A stretch of 64,000 bases of DNA from Paenibacillus chondroitinus NBRC 15376. GTDB taxonomy: Bacteria > Bacillota > Bacilli > Paenibacillales > NBRC-103111. Location of the stretch: assembly GCF_004000765.1 (NCBI RefSeq), contig NZ_BILW01000001.1:372001-436000 (forward strand), written 5' to 3'. Below the pieces are notes generated by a model. It did no database searches and had not been told where the DNA came from. It saw only the letters and a program-made list of their open reading frames with translations. Shown here one piece after another: positions 19,381 to 29,129 of the stretch. Position 1 is the first letter of the stretch, and every line of letters starts with the position of its first letter. The position numbers were made by a program, and so were the translations under genes.

Positions 19381-22300
19381 ATGAGTCATATCAAAAGAAT
19401 ATGTAAATTAAGCAGCTTGTTCGTTTTTATATTTATGGTAGCGTTTACAAATTGGAGTGTTATGACTCCGGAAGCCAAGGCAGCAGGTACGAATTATTAT
19501 GTGGCTACGAATGGAAATGATAGCTGGAATGGCACTTCTCCCGCCTTCGTATCAGGTACGACAGGACCTTTTAAAACGATACAAAAAGCAGCAAGTCTGA
19601 TGCAGCCGGGTGATACTTGTATAATTCGGGGAGGCGCCTATCCTGAGGAAGTCATTCCTGCTAATTCAGGGACGTCGGAAAATAGGATAACATTCAAGCC
19701 ATACCCAGGAGAAAGCGTAACGATTTCAGGTACCGATATGATTGACTCGACATCATGGATACAACATTCGGGTTCCATTTACAAGAAGCAGATTACGCTG
19801 GATTTAGGAGACAGAAACCAAGTATTCATAAATGGGAATATGGCTCAGCTTGCAAGGTGGCCGAATACAAGTTCAAATCTTTGGAACCCGACATGGGCTA
19901 CATTTGATGAAGTCGGCTCAAATTATGTAAAGGATGCGGATTTAATACAGACTGATGGGTATTACACAGGTGCAACAATTACTTATATGCCTAGTGATTA
20001 TTTTATTTCCAATTCTAAGGATATTACAAGTTATACAGGTGGGAAACTTTATTCAAGCAGTAGTTTCGGTTATGTACATAAAGGCCAGCCTTATTATCTT
20101 ACGAATAAGTTGGAATTGTTGGATACTGAAAATGAATGGTACTATGATAGCGGCACGACAACACTTTATATGTGGTTTCCTGGAGGGAATCCTTCAAGCA
20201 GTACCGTATCCGTTAAAAAACGTATTTGGGGTTTTAACTTAACGAATAAATCATATGTTTCGGTACAGGGTTTGAACTTTTTCGGTACAGCTGCGACAAC
20301 AGCAGGCGGAACGGGTAATGTTTTTGATGGTATTAATGCAATTTATGTAGATCATTATGGTACCAATACAGATGGTTTTGCTTCACATAGGGATGATTCT
20401 GGCTTTATCCTCGGCGGAAGTTACAATGAAATAAAGAATAGTACCATTGCATGGAGTCACTCCAATGGTGTAACGATGTTTGGCAGCAATAACAGGCTAG
20501 TTAATAATCTTATTCGTGACTGTAATTATGGGATCAATGACACGGCCCCAATCAGGGTATTTGGTGACAGCCATCTCGTAAGCTACAATACAGCATATAA
20601 CAGTTCAAGGGGCATCATCCTTTTAAAGAATGGGATTTCGAAGAGTATCATCGAGCACAATCATCTATATAATGCCGGCTTGCTTGCCAAAGATCTTGGA
20701 ATTATATATGCGGTAGCAACAGATGGTCAGAATACCGAAATTCGATATAATATTTTACATGATAACTTTTCTTCTATAAAGCCTAATGGTATTTATCTGG
20801 ATAACGGTTCTTCCAATTTTATCGTACATCATAATTTAGTCTATGGAATCAATGACCCAGTGGGAACTGGTTCTACTATTAAGGGGCCGGCACTTGGGAC
20901 TAATATTAATGGTCCTACCAATTTTAATCTTCTATACAATAATACATTCCTCAAAGGCAGCGAAATTGGTGCGGGCTCTTCCACTATCTTTGTAAATGAC
21001 ATGTACGGCACATGGTCCGTAAATAATATTTTAAACGACAGTTCATCGTACGCGGAGACATCATTTAATAATTACACAGGAAACACCCCAGGCTTTGCAG
21101 GAGTTAATGACTATCACCTTGCGGCGAATTCGCCGAATAAGGATGCCGGCGTAGTTATTGACGGGATTACCAATGGTTATGCGGGGGCTAAGCCGGATAT
21201 AGGAGCTTTTGAATATGGCGTCCCAAGCTGGAAGGCTGGTCATGATTTTACAAACCCTCCAAACCCAGCATATTCAAAAATTTACCCATTGCACAGAAAC
21301 CGTACGTATAATTCCGGTTTTGAGGTTACTGATCTTAACCCATGGATAAAAACATATGCCAAGACTGCTGCTGCCGAATATTCATATTCGCATCAAAAAT
21401 CAGATGCCAATGCAAGGACCGGGTTCTACGGATTAAAACTTGGAACTGTACAGGATGGCGTAGAGCAGATCATTAAAGGGCTGACGCCAAACACAACCTA
21501 TGATCTGAGCGGTTGGGCGAAGGTGACGGATTCCTCCGAAGTCAGAATAGGGGTAAAGGACTATGGCGGAAATGACGTGTATAGTTCATCTACCGGTTCT
21601 ACATGGAAGAGAGTGGATGTAAGATTTACAACAGGTCCTCAAAATACAACTGCTACGATTTATGGATACAAGACAAGTGGCAGTAATTATGCTTATATAG
21701 ATGACTTTGGAGTCGTTTATTCGCCAGAGCAGCCTAAAGAGGTCATCGTTGATAATACCCAGGCCGAAGCTACAGGCGCATGGACGAGTTCAACCCACTA
21801 TTCTAACTTCTATGGAGCAGATTATGTAACCTCGCCAAGTGGCGGTTCAGGTGCAGATAAGATGAAATGGAAGCCGATGTTGAGTGTGGCAGGAAACTAT
21901 AAGGTGTATATTTGGTTGCCAAATGGAAATGAATTTCGGACTACCAATGCACCATTTAAAGTATCCTATAGCGGAGGCTCGCAGACCTATTATATCGATC
22001 AGAGACCTGCTGGCGGAAGCTGGGTTTTGCTGGGTACTCATTATTTCGAAGCCGGGCAAACAGGATATGTTGAGTTAACGAATCAAGCAAATGGTCAATA
22101 TGTTGTTGCCGATGCTGTAAAATTTGAAAAAGTGGATGTCGTCTATGAGACTGAAGATCTCGTGACAGTAGCATCAGGTGCTGTTGAATCGGATATCACG
22201 GATGTGAATTGCAGCAATGGAAAATGTAATAACTTGAATGCAACTGCAGTTGGTAATTCTGTCACATATGCTGTTTATGCGAGCCAGCCTGGAACATATA

Positions 22301-22539
22301 ATGTCAAGTTAAGACTCAAGAGAGACAACGAGAGTGGTACTTTCCAGTTGTCAATTGATGGAGTAAATTTGGGCGCGCCTGTAGACGTGTACAATCTAGT
22401 ACCAAGTTATCAGGAGTATGACATGGGGAAGATAACATTTGCTACTGCAGGAAATAAGACAATAAAATTAACGGTAACTGGAAAAAATTTAACGAGTACC
22501 AGTTATAAGCTAAAACCAGATTATATTAAGTTGAAATAA
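19381..22539 (+). CDS. secreted right-handed beta-helix carbohydrate enzyme with three binding modules (GH141-like)
   Basis: Secreted 1052-residue protein. After a signal peptide (about 1-34) comes a right-handed parallel beta-helix (about 38-630), opening YYVATNGNDSWNGTSP with a later NGNMAQLARWPN segment. This arrangement is seen in family GH141 (fucosidase or xylanase) and in related beta-helix hydrolases and lyases. Three beta-sandwich modules follow: a CBM4/9-like domain (about 640-778), a golvesin-like domain (about 785-918) close to that of the GH95 at 12295, and a CBM6/35-like domain (about 919-1052). The family A promoter and fucosidase neighbours favour a role on fucosylated glycan, but catalytic residues cannot be assigned with confidence. 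AGAAGGGGA precedes the ATG. Confidence 0.8.
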   Translation: MSHIKRICKLSSLFVFIFMVAFTNWSVMTPEAKAAGTNYYVATNGNDSWNGTSPAFVSGTTGPFKTIQKAASLMQPGDTCIIRGGAYPEEVIPANSGTSENRITFKPYPGESVTISGTDMIDSTSWIQHSGSIYKKQITLDLGDRNQVFINGNMAQLARWPNTSSNLWNPTWATFDEVGSNYVKDADLIQTDGYYTGATITYMPSDYFISNSKDITSYTGGKLYSSSSFGYVHKGQPYYLTNKLELLDTENEWYYDSGTTTLYMWFPGGNPSSSTVSVKKRIWGFNLTNKSYVSVQGLNFFGTAATTAGGTGNVFDGINAIYVDHYGTNTDGFASHRDDSGFILGGSYNEIKNSTIAWSHSNGVTMFGSNNRLVNNLIRDCNYGINDTAPIRVFGDSHLVSYNTAYNSSRGIILLKNGISKSIIEHNHLYNAGLLAKDLGIIYAVATDGQNTEIRYNILHDNFSSIKPNGIYLDNGSSNFIVHHNLVYGINDPVGTGSTIKGPALGTNINGPTNFNLLYNNTFLKGSEIGAGSSTIFVNDMYGTWSVNNILNDSSSYAETSFNNYTGNTPGFAGVNDYHLAANSPNKDAGVVIDGITNGYAGAKPDIGAFEYGVPSWKAGHDFTNPPNPAYSKIYPLHRNRTYNSGFEVTDLNPWIKTYAKTAAAEYSYSHQKSDANARTGFYGLKLGTVQDGVEQIIKGLTPNTTYDLSGWAKVTDSSEVRIGVKDYGGNDVYSSSTGSTWKRVDVRFTTGPQNTTATIYGYKTSGSNYAYIDDFGVVYSPEQPKEVIVDNTQAEATGAWTSSTHYSNFYGADYVTSPSGGSGADKMKWKPMLSVAGNYKVYIWLPNGNEFRTTNAPFKVSYSGGSQTYYIDQRPAGGSWVLLGTHYFEAGQTGYVELTNQANGQYVVADAVKFEKVDVVYETEDLVTVASGAVESDITDVNCSNGKCNNLNATAVGNSVTYAVYASQPGTYNVKLRLKRDNESGTFQLSIDGVNLGAPVDVYNLVPSYQEYDMGKITFATAGNKTIKLTVTGKNLTSTSYKLKPDYIKLK

Positions 22540-22627
22540 TGACTACGCATTCATAATCGAGTTTATGAGACTGTGGTATCGGCAAAAATATCAAGCAGGC
22601 AATTGAAATTTTAAATGAAACAAGGGG

Positions 22628-22674
22628 AAATACGGCGTTTACTCTCACAATGTGGGGGGAATGCCGTATTTTTC
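22628..22674 (+). terminator. rho-independent terminator
   Basis: The stem AAATACGGC / GCCGTATTT with an interrupted central region is followed by TTTT. It lies about 90 bases after the beta-helix gene. Confidence 0.75.
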
Positions 22675-22790
22675 GTAGAGCATTAACTATAGTATCTGCC
22701 TCAATTCTTTTAAAGAATCCCCAAAATGATCATTTTTTTCTATTTAAGAATGACTTTCAAGCTCAAAACATTGTCGATCAGATCGTTTCT

Positions 22791-22880
22791 ATAGAAATCA
22801 CTCGTTTTTACACACCAAATTATAGAAAAACAACATACTTGATGTTTATAAATAACAGGTACAGAAGCTATGATAAAGCC
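22791..22880 (+). promoter_or_regulatory. family C-like promoter region (LplB operon)
   Basis: TAGAAATCACTCGTTTTT (22792-22809) resembles TAGAAATCGCTC at 29059 and TAGAAATCACCT at 33635. A TTGATGTTTATA follows at about 22849, resembling TTGATGTTTACA in the other two, and then TATGAT at 22869. The parts are spaced differently from the other two copies, so the assignment is weaker. Confidence 0.35.
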
Positions 22881-22947
22881 ACGCCAAAAAACAACCTGCT
22901 AGTGCAACAGGCCTAGAAGGGTAAATACAGAACGGGGAGTGTTTTAC

Positions 22948-23913
22948 ATGGAGAGAGTACCTGCAACTTCAATGATCAGAGGAGGTCCTACAACGCAAAA
23001 AAATTCTTCTTTTTGGAAGAAACTCAGGCAGACCCATCAGTTGCTAGTTTTAGCTTTGCCTGCTTGCATCTTTGTTCTTGTTTTCAATTACATTCCCTTA
23101 TACGGACTGATCGTCGCCTTTAAAAATTACAATTACAGGGATGGTATTCTCCATAGCCCATGGAGTGGTTTTGAAAATTTTAAATTTATTTTTACTTCCA
23201 GCGATGCTTGGGTCATGACTCGAAACACGCTGCTCTATAACGTGGCTTTTATTATTTCCACACTAATCGTCTCCGTTACGCTTGCCCTGCTCTTGAATCA
23301 AGTATCAAAAAAGTTTATCAAGTTCCATCAAACGGCGTTATTTTTCCCTTATTTTATCTCATTTGTTATTGTGAGCTATGTATGTCTTGCTTTTTTGGAT
23401 ATGAACCATGGGTTTCTAAACACGATATTATCCTGGTTCGGCAAGGAGCCTGTTCTTTGGTATAACGAGCCTCACTATTGGCCTTACATTCTAATGTCGG
23501 TTAATTTGTGGAAAAATGCGGGCTATTACGCCATTATCTATTACACGGCCATTATATCTATAGATTCTGAATATTTTGAAGCGGCCGAAATAGATGGCGC
23601 AAGCATTTGGCAGCAAGTGTGGTCAATCACCCTCCCGTTACTGAAGCCTTTAATGATTCTGCTTGTGCTGCTTCAAGTAAGCCGTATTTTCTTTGGGAAT
23701 TTCGATCTGTTTTATAACGTCACGATGAATTCTACCCTGCTTTATCCAACGACAGATATCATTGATACGTTCGTGTTTAGAGCTTTGAGGATCAATGGAG
23801 ATATTGGCATGGCGTCGGCTGCCGGTTTCTATCAATCTTTGGTTGGCCTCATCATCATCTTGCTTACAAACTTCGTCATTCGAAGAGTTAGCAAAGAAAA
23901 CGCCCTGTTCTAA
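22948..23913 (+). CDS. ABC transporter permease, LplB type
   Basis: Membrane subunit of the second sugar importer, 321 residues. The LplB family start (YIPLYGLIVAFKNYNYRDG) is clear, six membrane helices are predicted, and the EAA loop reads EAAEIDGASIWQQVW. GGGGAG sits eight bases before the chosen ATG; an in-frame GTG at 22939 overlaps that site and is unlikely. It heads an operon with the LplC-type permease and a binding lipoprotein. No ATPase gene is present. LplB/YtcP-type systems import complex oligosaccharides such as rhamnogalacturonan fragments in related bacilli; the substrate here is unknown. Confidence 0.92.
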   Translation: MERVPATSMIRGGPTTQKNSSFWKKLRQTHQLLVLALPACIFVLVFNYIPLYGLIVAFKNYNYRDGILHSPWSGFENFKFIFTSSDAWVMTRNTLLYNVAFIISTLIVSVTLALLLNQVSKKFIKFHQTALFFPYFISFVIVSYVCLAFLDMNHGFLNTILSWFGKEPVLWYNEPHYWPYILMSVNLWKNAGYYAIIYYTAIISIDSEYFEAAEIDGASIWQQVWSITLPLLKPLMILLVLLQVSRIFFGNFDLFYNVTMNSTLLYPTTDIIDTFVFRALRINGDIGMASAAGFYQSLVGLIIILLTNFVIRRVSKENALF

Positions 23914-23927
23914 GGAGGTTCTACTCA

Positions 23928-24803
23928 ATGAGAATCAAATCGCGCATTAGTCTCTCTGTGATCCATATTGTATTGTTGTTATCGTCGATTGCGTGCATCA
24001 TTCCAATTGCACTAGTTCTCACGGCATCATTTACGAACGAAAATACGATACTTACGAAAGGATATTCCTTATTTCCGAGCGCTATCACTTTGGAAGCATA
24101 TCGATTCGTTTTTAAAAATCCTGAACAAATTATTAATTCCTATGTTGTTACGATCTTTGTAACCGTAACGGGTACTTTGCTGAGCATCATGATCACAGCG
24201 ATGGTTGCTTATGTGATATGCAGGAAGGATTTCTTTTTAGCGAATAAAATATCCTTTTTTATCTTTTTTACACTCTTGTTCAGTGGCGGTTTGGTGCCTT
24301 GGTATATTCTCATCTCTCGAATTTTGCATTTAAAGGATACGCCGTTCGCATTAATATTGCCCTATGTCGTAACCCCTTTTCTAGTCTTGTTAATGAAAGG
24401 ATTTATGTCGACGATCCCATTTGCGTTAATTGAATCGGCGAAAATGGATGGCGCAAGCGAATATCGCGTATTTTTCTCCATTATTATTCCCGTTAGCAAA
24501 TCCGGATTAGCGACAATAGCCTTGTTTTCAGTACTCATCTATTGGAACGATTACTGGTTAAGTTTGTTGTTTATTGACACAGGCAAGTATGTTAGTTTGC
24601 AGCTTTTGCTATATCGAATTATGTCTAACATTGATTTCTTAAATAGTGCGCTGGCCGTTGCGAATACATCTAATATCGTATTACCAAGCCAATCGGCTCG
24701 TTTTGCGCTGGCGGTCGTTGCTGCGGGTCCCATGTTGTTCATTTTCCCGTTTTTTCAACGCTTTTTTGTCAAAGGAATTACCGTCGGCTCCATTAAAGGC
24801 TAG
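23928..24803 (+). CDS. ABC transporter permease, LplC/YtcP type
   Basis: Partner permease of 291 residues with six predicted membrane helices, the typical ALVLTASFTNENTIL segment after the first helix, and the EAA loop ESAKMDGASEYRVFF. TAAGGAGG precedes the ATG. It starts 14 bases after the LplB-type gene and ends 67 bases before the binding lipoprotein. Confidence 0.92.
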   Translation: MRIKSRISLSVIHIVLLLSSIACIIPIALVLTASFTNENTILTKGYSLFPSAITLEAYRFVFKNPEQIINSYVVTIFVTVTGTLLSIMITAMVAYVICRKDFFLANKISFFIFFTLLFSGGLVPWYILISRILHLKDTPFALILPYVVTPFLVLLMKGFMSTIPFALIESAKMDGASEYRVFFSIIIPVSKSGLATIALFSVLIYWNDYWLSLLFIDTGKYVSLQLLLYRIMSNIDFLNSALAVANTSNIVLPSQSARFALAVVAAGPMLFIFPFFQRFFVKGITVGSIKG

Positions 24804-24870
24804 AAGCTTAAAGCTGGTTTGACACCGCAAGGTTTCAAATAAATTTTATGATCCAGGGGAGGACAAACAC

Positions 24871-26442
24871 ATGAAAAAGAAGAGCATGAGGAAAGTAGCT
24901 GGAAGCGTATTGTCAATTGTCTGCGCAGTATCCTTAATTAGCGGATGCAGCAGCGGAAAAACGGAAGGCCCTACCTCAACGGTATCGCCGGCTGAGAGTT
25001 CGAAAAGCGGGGCAGAGGCATCCACTCCTGCTAAACTTGCTCCTGTGAATCTAACCATCTACAGAGTCGGGACACCACAGCCGGATGAAAAAGCTGTTGT
25101 CGAGGCCATGAACAAGATTACGAAAGAAAAAATCAATACGACGATCACATTGAACACCATTGACTGGGGCAATTACGACGACAAGATGAAAGTGATTATT
25201 TCGGCAGGCGAAGATTGGGATTTGACGTACACGGCTTCATGGACAAATAATTTTTATAACAATGTGGCGAAGGGAGCTTTCCTGCCGTTAGACGATCTTA
25301 TGGATAAATATGGTCCGCATATTAAGGAAACAATTCCTGTTAAATTTTTTGACGGGGCGCGTGTAAATGGCAAGCTATATGGCATAACAAGCTATCAGAT
25401 TATGGCGACAATGAAAGGATTTTCAGTCAAAAAGGATTTAGCCGATAAGTATAAACTGGATAAAACAAAGATCAAATCGTTACGTGATTTGGAACCATTT
25501 CTGGAAAATGTGAAGCAAAATGAGCCTGACATTGTGCCAACGACGAGCGGGGCATCGGTTTCCACAGAGTTTCTATCAAGAATGGATACCGGACTCTTTT
25601 ATGATACCATTACAGGCGACACAGCCAATCCACTTGTGATTAATGTGAAAAATAACGATTTTAAAATTAAGAACTTGTATGAACTTCCGGAAACGATGGA
25701 ACTGGCCAAAATGAATCGCGAATGGTACAACAAAGGATACATTCGCAAAGACGCAGCTACGATAAAAGATTATAAAGCGGAACAAAAAACGGGGAAATAC
25801 GGGATGTTCCCAGCGGGAGCGGTGAAGCCTGGCAATGAAGGCGATACAAAAGGATGGGCAGGATACGATGTAACCGATGTTCAGTTAAGTCCGTCCTACG
25901 TTTCCAATACGAGTTTAATTTCATCTTTGGCGGCGATTAACCAAAATTCCAAAAATCCTGAACGCGCGATGATGTATCTGGATCTATTGTTTGCCGATAA
26001 AGAATTATATCAATTATTGTGTGTAGGCATTGACGGCAAGCATTACAAGAAAGTGGACGACAGAACCGTTGAATCCTTGCCAAACGGCGGATATAATCCG
26101 GGAACGGATTGGGAATTCGGCAGTCAGTTTAATATGTTCCTTCGCCCAGGGCAGCCTAAAGATGTGTGGGAGCAAACGAATAAAGTGAACAAAGAAGCGA
26201 TTGTTTCCCCATTAATCGGCTTTGTTTTGAATCGTGATCCTATTAAAACCGAGATGGCTCAAATCGATGCGATTGTTAATCAGTATAACAGCGTAACGAA
26301 TTCACTGCTAAACTTTGGATCTGCCGATCCGGAGAAAATTATGGCCGAAATCAACGATAAACTGAAGAAAGCAGGACTGGATAAAGTTACCGCAGAAGCT
26401 CAAAAGCAGCTGGATGAATGGCGCAAAGCAAACAATAAATAA
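24871..26442 (+). CDS. ABC transporter substrate-binding lipoprotein, LplA/LipO type
   Basis: Extracytoplasmic binding lipoprotein of 523 residues with lipobox LISGCSSG (Cys26) and a Ser/Thr/Pro/Glu linker. The mature domain shows the LipO signature (EKINTTITLNTIDWGNYDDK, then ISAGEDWDLTYTASW) and a C-terminal DUF3502-like region. GGGGAGG precedes the ATG. It is the third gene of the importer operon and precedes the YesS-type regulator. Confidence 0.92.
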   Translation: MKKKSMRKVAGSVLSIVCAVSLISGCSSGKTEGPTSTVSPAESSKSGAEASTPAKLAPVNLTIYRVGTPQPDEKAVVEAMNKITKEKINTTITLNTIDWGNYDDKMKVIISAGEDWDLTYTASWTNNFYNNVAKGAFLPLDDLMDKYGPHIKETIPVKFFDGARVNGKLYGITSYQIMATMKGFSVKKDLADKYKLDKTKIKSLRDLEPFLENVKQNEPDIVPTTSGASVSTEFLSRMDTGLFYDTITGDTANPLVINVKNNDFKIKNLYELPETMELAKMNREWYNKGYIRKDAATIKDYKAEQKTGKYGMFPAGAVKPGNEGDTKGWAGYDVTDVQLSPSYVSNTSLISSLAAINQNSKNPERAMMYLDLLFADKELYQLLCVGIDGKHYKKVDDRTVESLPNGGYNPGTDWEFGSQFNMFLRPGQPKDVWEQTNKVNKEAIVSPLIGFVLNRDPIKTEMAQIDAIVNQYNSVTNSLLNFGSADPEKIMAEINDKLKKAGLDKVTAEAQKQLDEWRKANNK

Positions 26443-26572
26443 GAATCAAACGACCGCTCGTAGCGTATAGAAGCTATTGAGCGGTTGGTTTTCCATAAAG
26501 TGGATTTTTCTTTTCAACTTAACTGGTTTGCTATATCATGTATGTACAAGGGTTATTAGGAGGTTAGCGCTC

Positions 26573-28942
26573 GTGAGCCAGATAAAACTGCCTCGGACTA
26601 TGTTCATTCGTATGTTTACTTCATTTACGCTTGTTTTTATCTGCATCTTACTGGCGCTTTCCTATATCTTATATGTTAATTTTCAAAAAATTGGCGTGAA
26701 CTTCGTTTCTGCTGCAAATTCGAATGCGCTGTCGCAAATCAGTTACAGTGCAACTTATTTGAACGAAGCTTCGAAAACGTTCGCCATTTCTTTATTGACC
26801 AATTATCGGGTACAGTCGGTCATGTATAATGCGAAAAATGATTATGAAGATATCCAGGAAGCTTTGGAAGATGTATCCAAGTTGAAAAACGCGAATCAAT
26901 TCGTTCATTCCGTCTATGTTTATAATGGAACGAACAACCAAATATACTCGACTTGGCTTCAATCCAGCAATACCAAGGATTCTTTTTTTGATCAAGGCTT
27001 AGTTACTATTATTGATCAGAAGAAGCAAGTCACAAGAGGGAAGTTTTACCCTGTATTGAGGAAAATTCCGGTCTTTATTTCGGCTGATGGGAAAGATATT
27101 GACAGCAATCAGAAGATGAGCGTCTTGACTTATATTTTCTATGAGTATGAGGATACGGCAGATCGCGTAAAGGGCGCTATTGTTGTCAACGTGAAAGTGG
27201 ACTACTTGAAAGAATTAATTCATTCGCTTTCCTCTAGCGGAAAAAATGAAGGAAGTACATGGATCGTAGACCAGAACGAACAACTGATTCTTGGCAACAT
27301 GGAGCAATTATCGACGGCTGAAACAGCGGCTGTTCTTCAGCCCATCCAAGAAAGCGGCAAGGATGCTTTTTTTTCAACAACGATTCAAGGAAAGAAACAT
27401 TTGATCACCTACGTAACATCCGAAGCTCTAAACTGGAAATTTATTCATATTGTTCCTTATTCGATTATTTTTCAAGATATGGAGCGGCTTGGTTGGATTA
27501 CGATAGCTTTTTGTCTAGGCGTGTTGATTCCGGGCGTATTGATTGTATTTTATTTATCCAAAAAATTATACTCCCCTATACGTGGTTTGATGGGTAAAGT
27601 CTCGGAGCTGCCTCGTTTTCCGTCTTCGGTCGAAAATAGGGATGATATTGGATACTTAAACGATGTCATCTCAATGGCCATTCAGCAGAACGAATTAATA
27701 AATGGTGAAAAAAAGACAGCCTTTTTCTCTCGTAGATTAGAATTCATGCGAAGGCTGGTCAGTCATTCCTCGGATGATTGTCCTCCGGATCTACAATCAA
27801 GTCTTAACCATTTTAACATAGGTTTGCTGGCTGATAGGCGTCATTTTGCCATTATTTTAATGATCGATCGTTATGAGCAATTCTTGAGAACTTACAGCGC
27901 CGCAGATCAACAACTCTTTCGTTATGCAATCGGAAATGCAGCGGAAGAAATAGCGTCGCGTTCTACGAATAATTGTGCGGTTGATCTGGGTGATGAAGTT
28001 GTTTTGGTTCTGGAGGCTTCCGACGAATCGTATGAGAAACAGCTTCGCGATATTAGTCTCATCATTGCGGAACTTCAAAACTGGATTCAAAGCAATCTCA
28101 AACTTTCGATGACAGGCGTAATCGGGTATTCGGTCAAACAGCTTCAGGATATATCGATTTCTTATCAAGAAGCCGTTCAGTTTAGCAAGTACAGGTTCAT
28201 TTTTGGACAAGGTTCGATCATTTCCTCGGATAATTTAAAACACATGAAAACGGATGATTTCCGGCCGCCGCTCCAACTGGAGAAAACATTCGACGAACTC
28301 CTTGTTTATGGGAAGTATGAGGAAGCGATTCAAGCCTATGAACAGATTGTGGCCTATTTGAATCATTATTCCTACGATATTGTCATTAGTTACTTATATT
28401 ATTTGGCATTTAATATCTATAAGCGGATCAAAGAAATAGAATTAAATGGATCAACGACTTTCAACATCCAATATAGTACGTTTGTTCATATGATTAGCAG
28501 GATGGAAACGATTGGAGAAATTAATGCCGAGTTCCATGTTCTTATTCGCCAAATCGCCGAAAGTATGTTGGAGTCCAAGGTAAACCGCAATCAACAGATC
28601 GTAAGTAAAGTCATCGGAATCATAGAATCCAATTATATGGATAAATCGTTATGTCAGGATAGCATTGCTTTATTATTGAACTTGTCAAAGTATCACTTGG
28701 GGAAAATATTTCGAAATGTTCAAGGTAAAGCCATTGCGGAATGGTTGATGGATTATCGATTGAGTATTGCAGCAGAACTAATTACAAAGCCAAATACCAA
28801 CGTGGCTGAGATTTTGGATAGAATCGGTTGGGAGAATCAAAATTATTTCTATAAGATGTTTAAGACGAAATATGGAGTTACGACGACGGAGTACAAGTTG
28901 CGGAATACGTCAAGTAAAAACAAGGTGTATGAGAACGGATAA
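26573..28942 (+). CDS. membrane-bound AraC-family regulator, YesS type
   Basis: One-component transmembrane regulator of 789 residues. It has membrane helices at about 11-36 and 306-328 enclosing an extracellular Cache-like sensor of about 270 residues, a cytoplasmic linker, and a C-terminal AraC DNA-binding domain (about 685-789; QDSIALLLNLSKYHLGKIFR and VAEILDRIGWENQNYFYKMF). It has no receiver or kinase domain. The chosen GTG follows TTAGGAGG by nine bases; the frame is open further upstream but has no comparable ribosome binding site there. Its position after the LplB-type importer suggests it senses the imported glycan and activates that operon, possibly through family C sites. Confidence 0.9.
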   Translation: MSQIKLPRTMFIRMFTSFTLVFICILLALSYILYVNFQKIGVNFVSAANSNALSQISYSATYLNEASKTFAISLLTNYRVQSVMYNAKNDYEDIQEALEDVSKLKNANQFVHSVYVYNGTNNQIYSTWLQSSNTKDSFFDQGLVTIIDQKKQVTRGKFYPVLRKIPVFISADGKDIDSNQKMSVLTYIFYEYEDTADRVKGAIVVNVKVDYLKELIHSLSSSGKNEGSTWIVDQNEQLILGNMEQLSTAETAAVLQPIQESGKDAFFSTTIQGKKHLITYVTSEALNWKFIHIVPYSIIFQDMERLGWITIAFCLGVLIPGVLIVFYLSKKLYSPIRGLMGKVSELPRFPSSVENRDDIGYLNDVISMAIQQNELINGEKKTAFFSRRLEFMRRLVSHSSDDCPPDLQSSLNHFNIGLLADRRHFAIILMIDRYEQFLRTYSAADQQLFRYAIGNAAEEIASRSTNNCAVDLGDEVVLVLEASDESYEKQLRDISLIIAELQNWIQSNLKLSMTGVIGYSVKQLQDISISYQEAVQFSKYRFIFGQGSIISSDNLKHMKTDDFRPPLQLEKTFDELLVYGKYEEAIQAYEQIVAYLNHYSYDIVISYLYYLAFNIYKRIKEIELNGSTTFNIQYSTFVHMISRMETIGEINAEFHVLIRQIAESMLESKVNRNQQIVSKVIGIIESNYMDKSLCQDSIALLLNLSKYHLGKIFRNVQGKAIAEWLMDYRLSIAAELITKPNTNVAEILDRIGWENQNYFYKMFKTKYGVTTTEYKLRNTSSKNKVYENG

Positions 28943-28949
28943 ATGAAAG

Positions 28950-28983
28950 AAGGCCGCCGATGATAGCGAATTGGCGGCTTTTT
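28950..28983 (+). terminator. rho-independent terminator
   Basis: A GGCCGCC / GGCGGCT stem with a 12-base loop (GATGATAGCGAA) and a T run. A near copy of the whole hairpin lies at 36795. Confidence 0.85.
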
Positions 28984-29058
28984 CATGTAATTATTTAAAA
29001 TGCCCGTACAAAATTTTCGGAAAATTGCTTAAATATGGAGAATTTACTGTTGATTTAA

Positions 29059-29121
29059 TAGAAATCGCTCTTTTTTGATGTTTACATGAAAAAACAGATG
29101 GAATATGTTGGGGCGAGGAGG
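29059..29121 (+). promoter_or_regulatory. family C promoter, copy 1 (upstream of esterase pseudogene)
   Basis: TAGAAATC at 29059, then TTTACA, a 17-base spacer and TATGTT (29104-29109), a plausible sigma-A promoter. Roughly 60 bases here are near-identical to 33635-33697, including the CAGATGGAATATGTTGGGG stretch. It lies before the decayed esterase gene and may also transcribe the GH95 at 30359. Confidence 0.6.
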
Positions 29122-29129
29122 TGAATGTA

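Noticed and set aside
22650-22916. 88-codon open frame before the LplB operon
   Set aside because: It begins inside a terminator hairpin and crosses a probable promoter; composition is that of AT-rich intergenic DNA.
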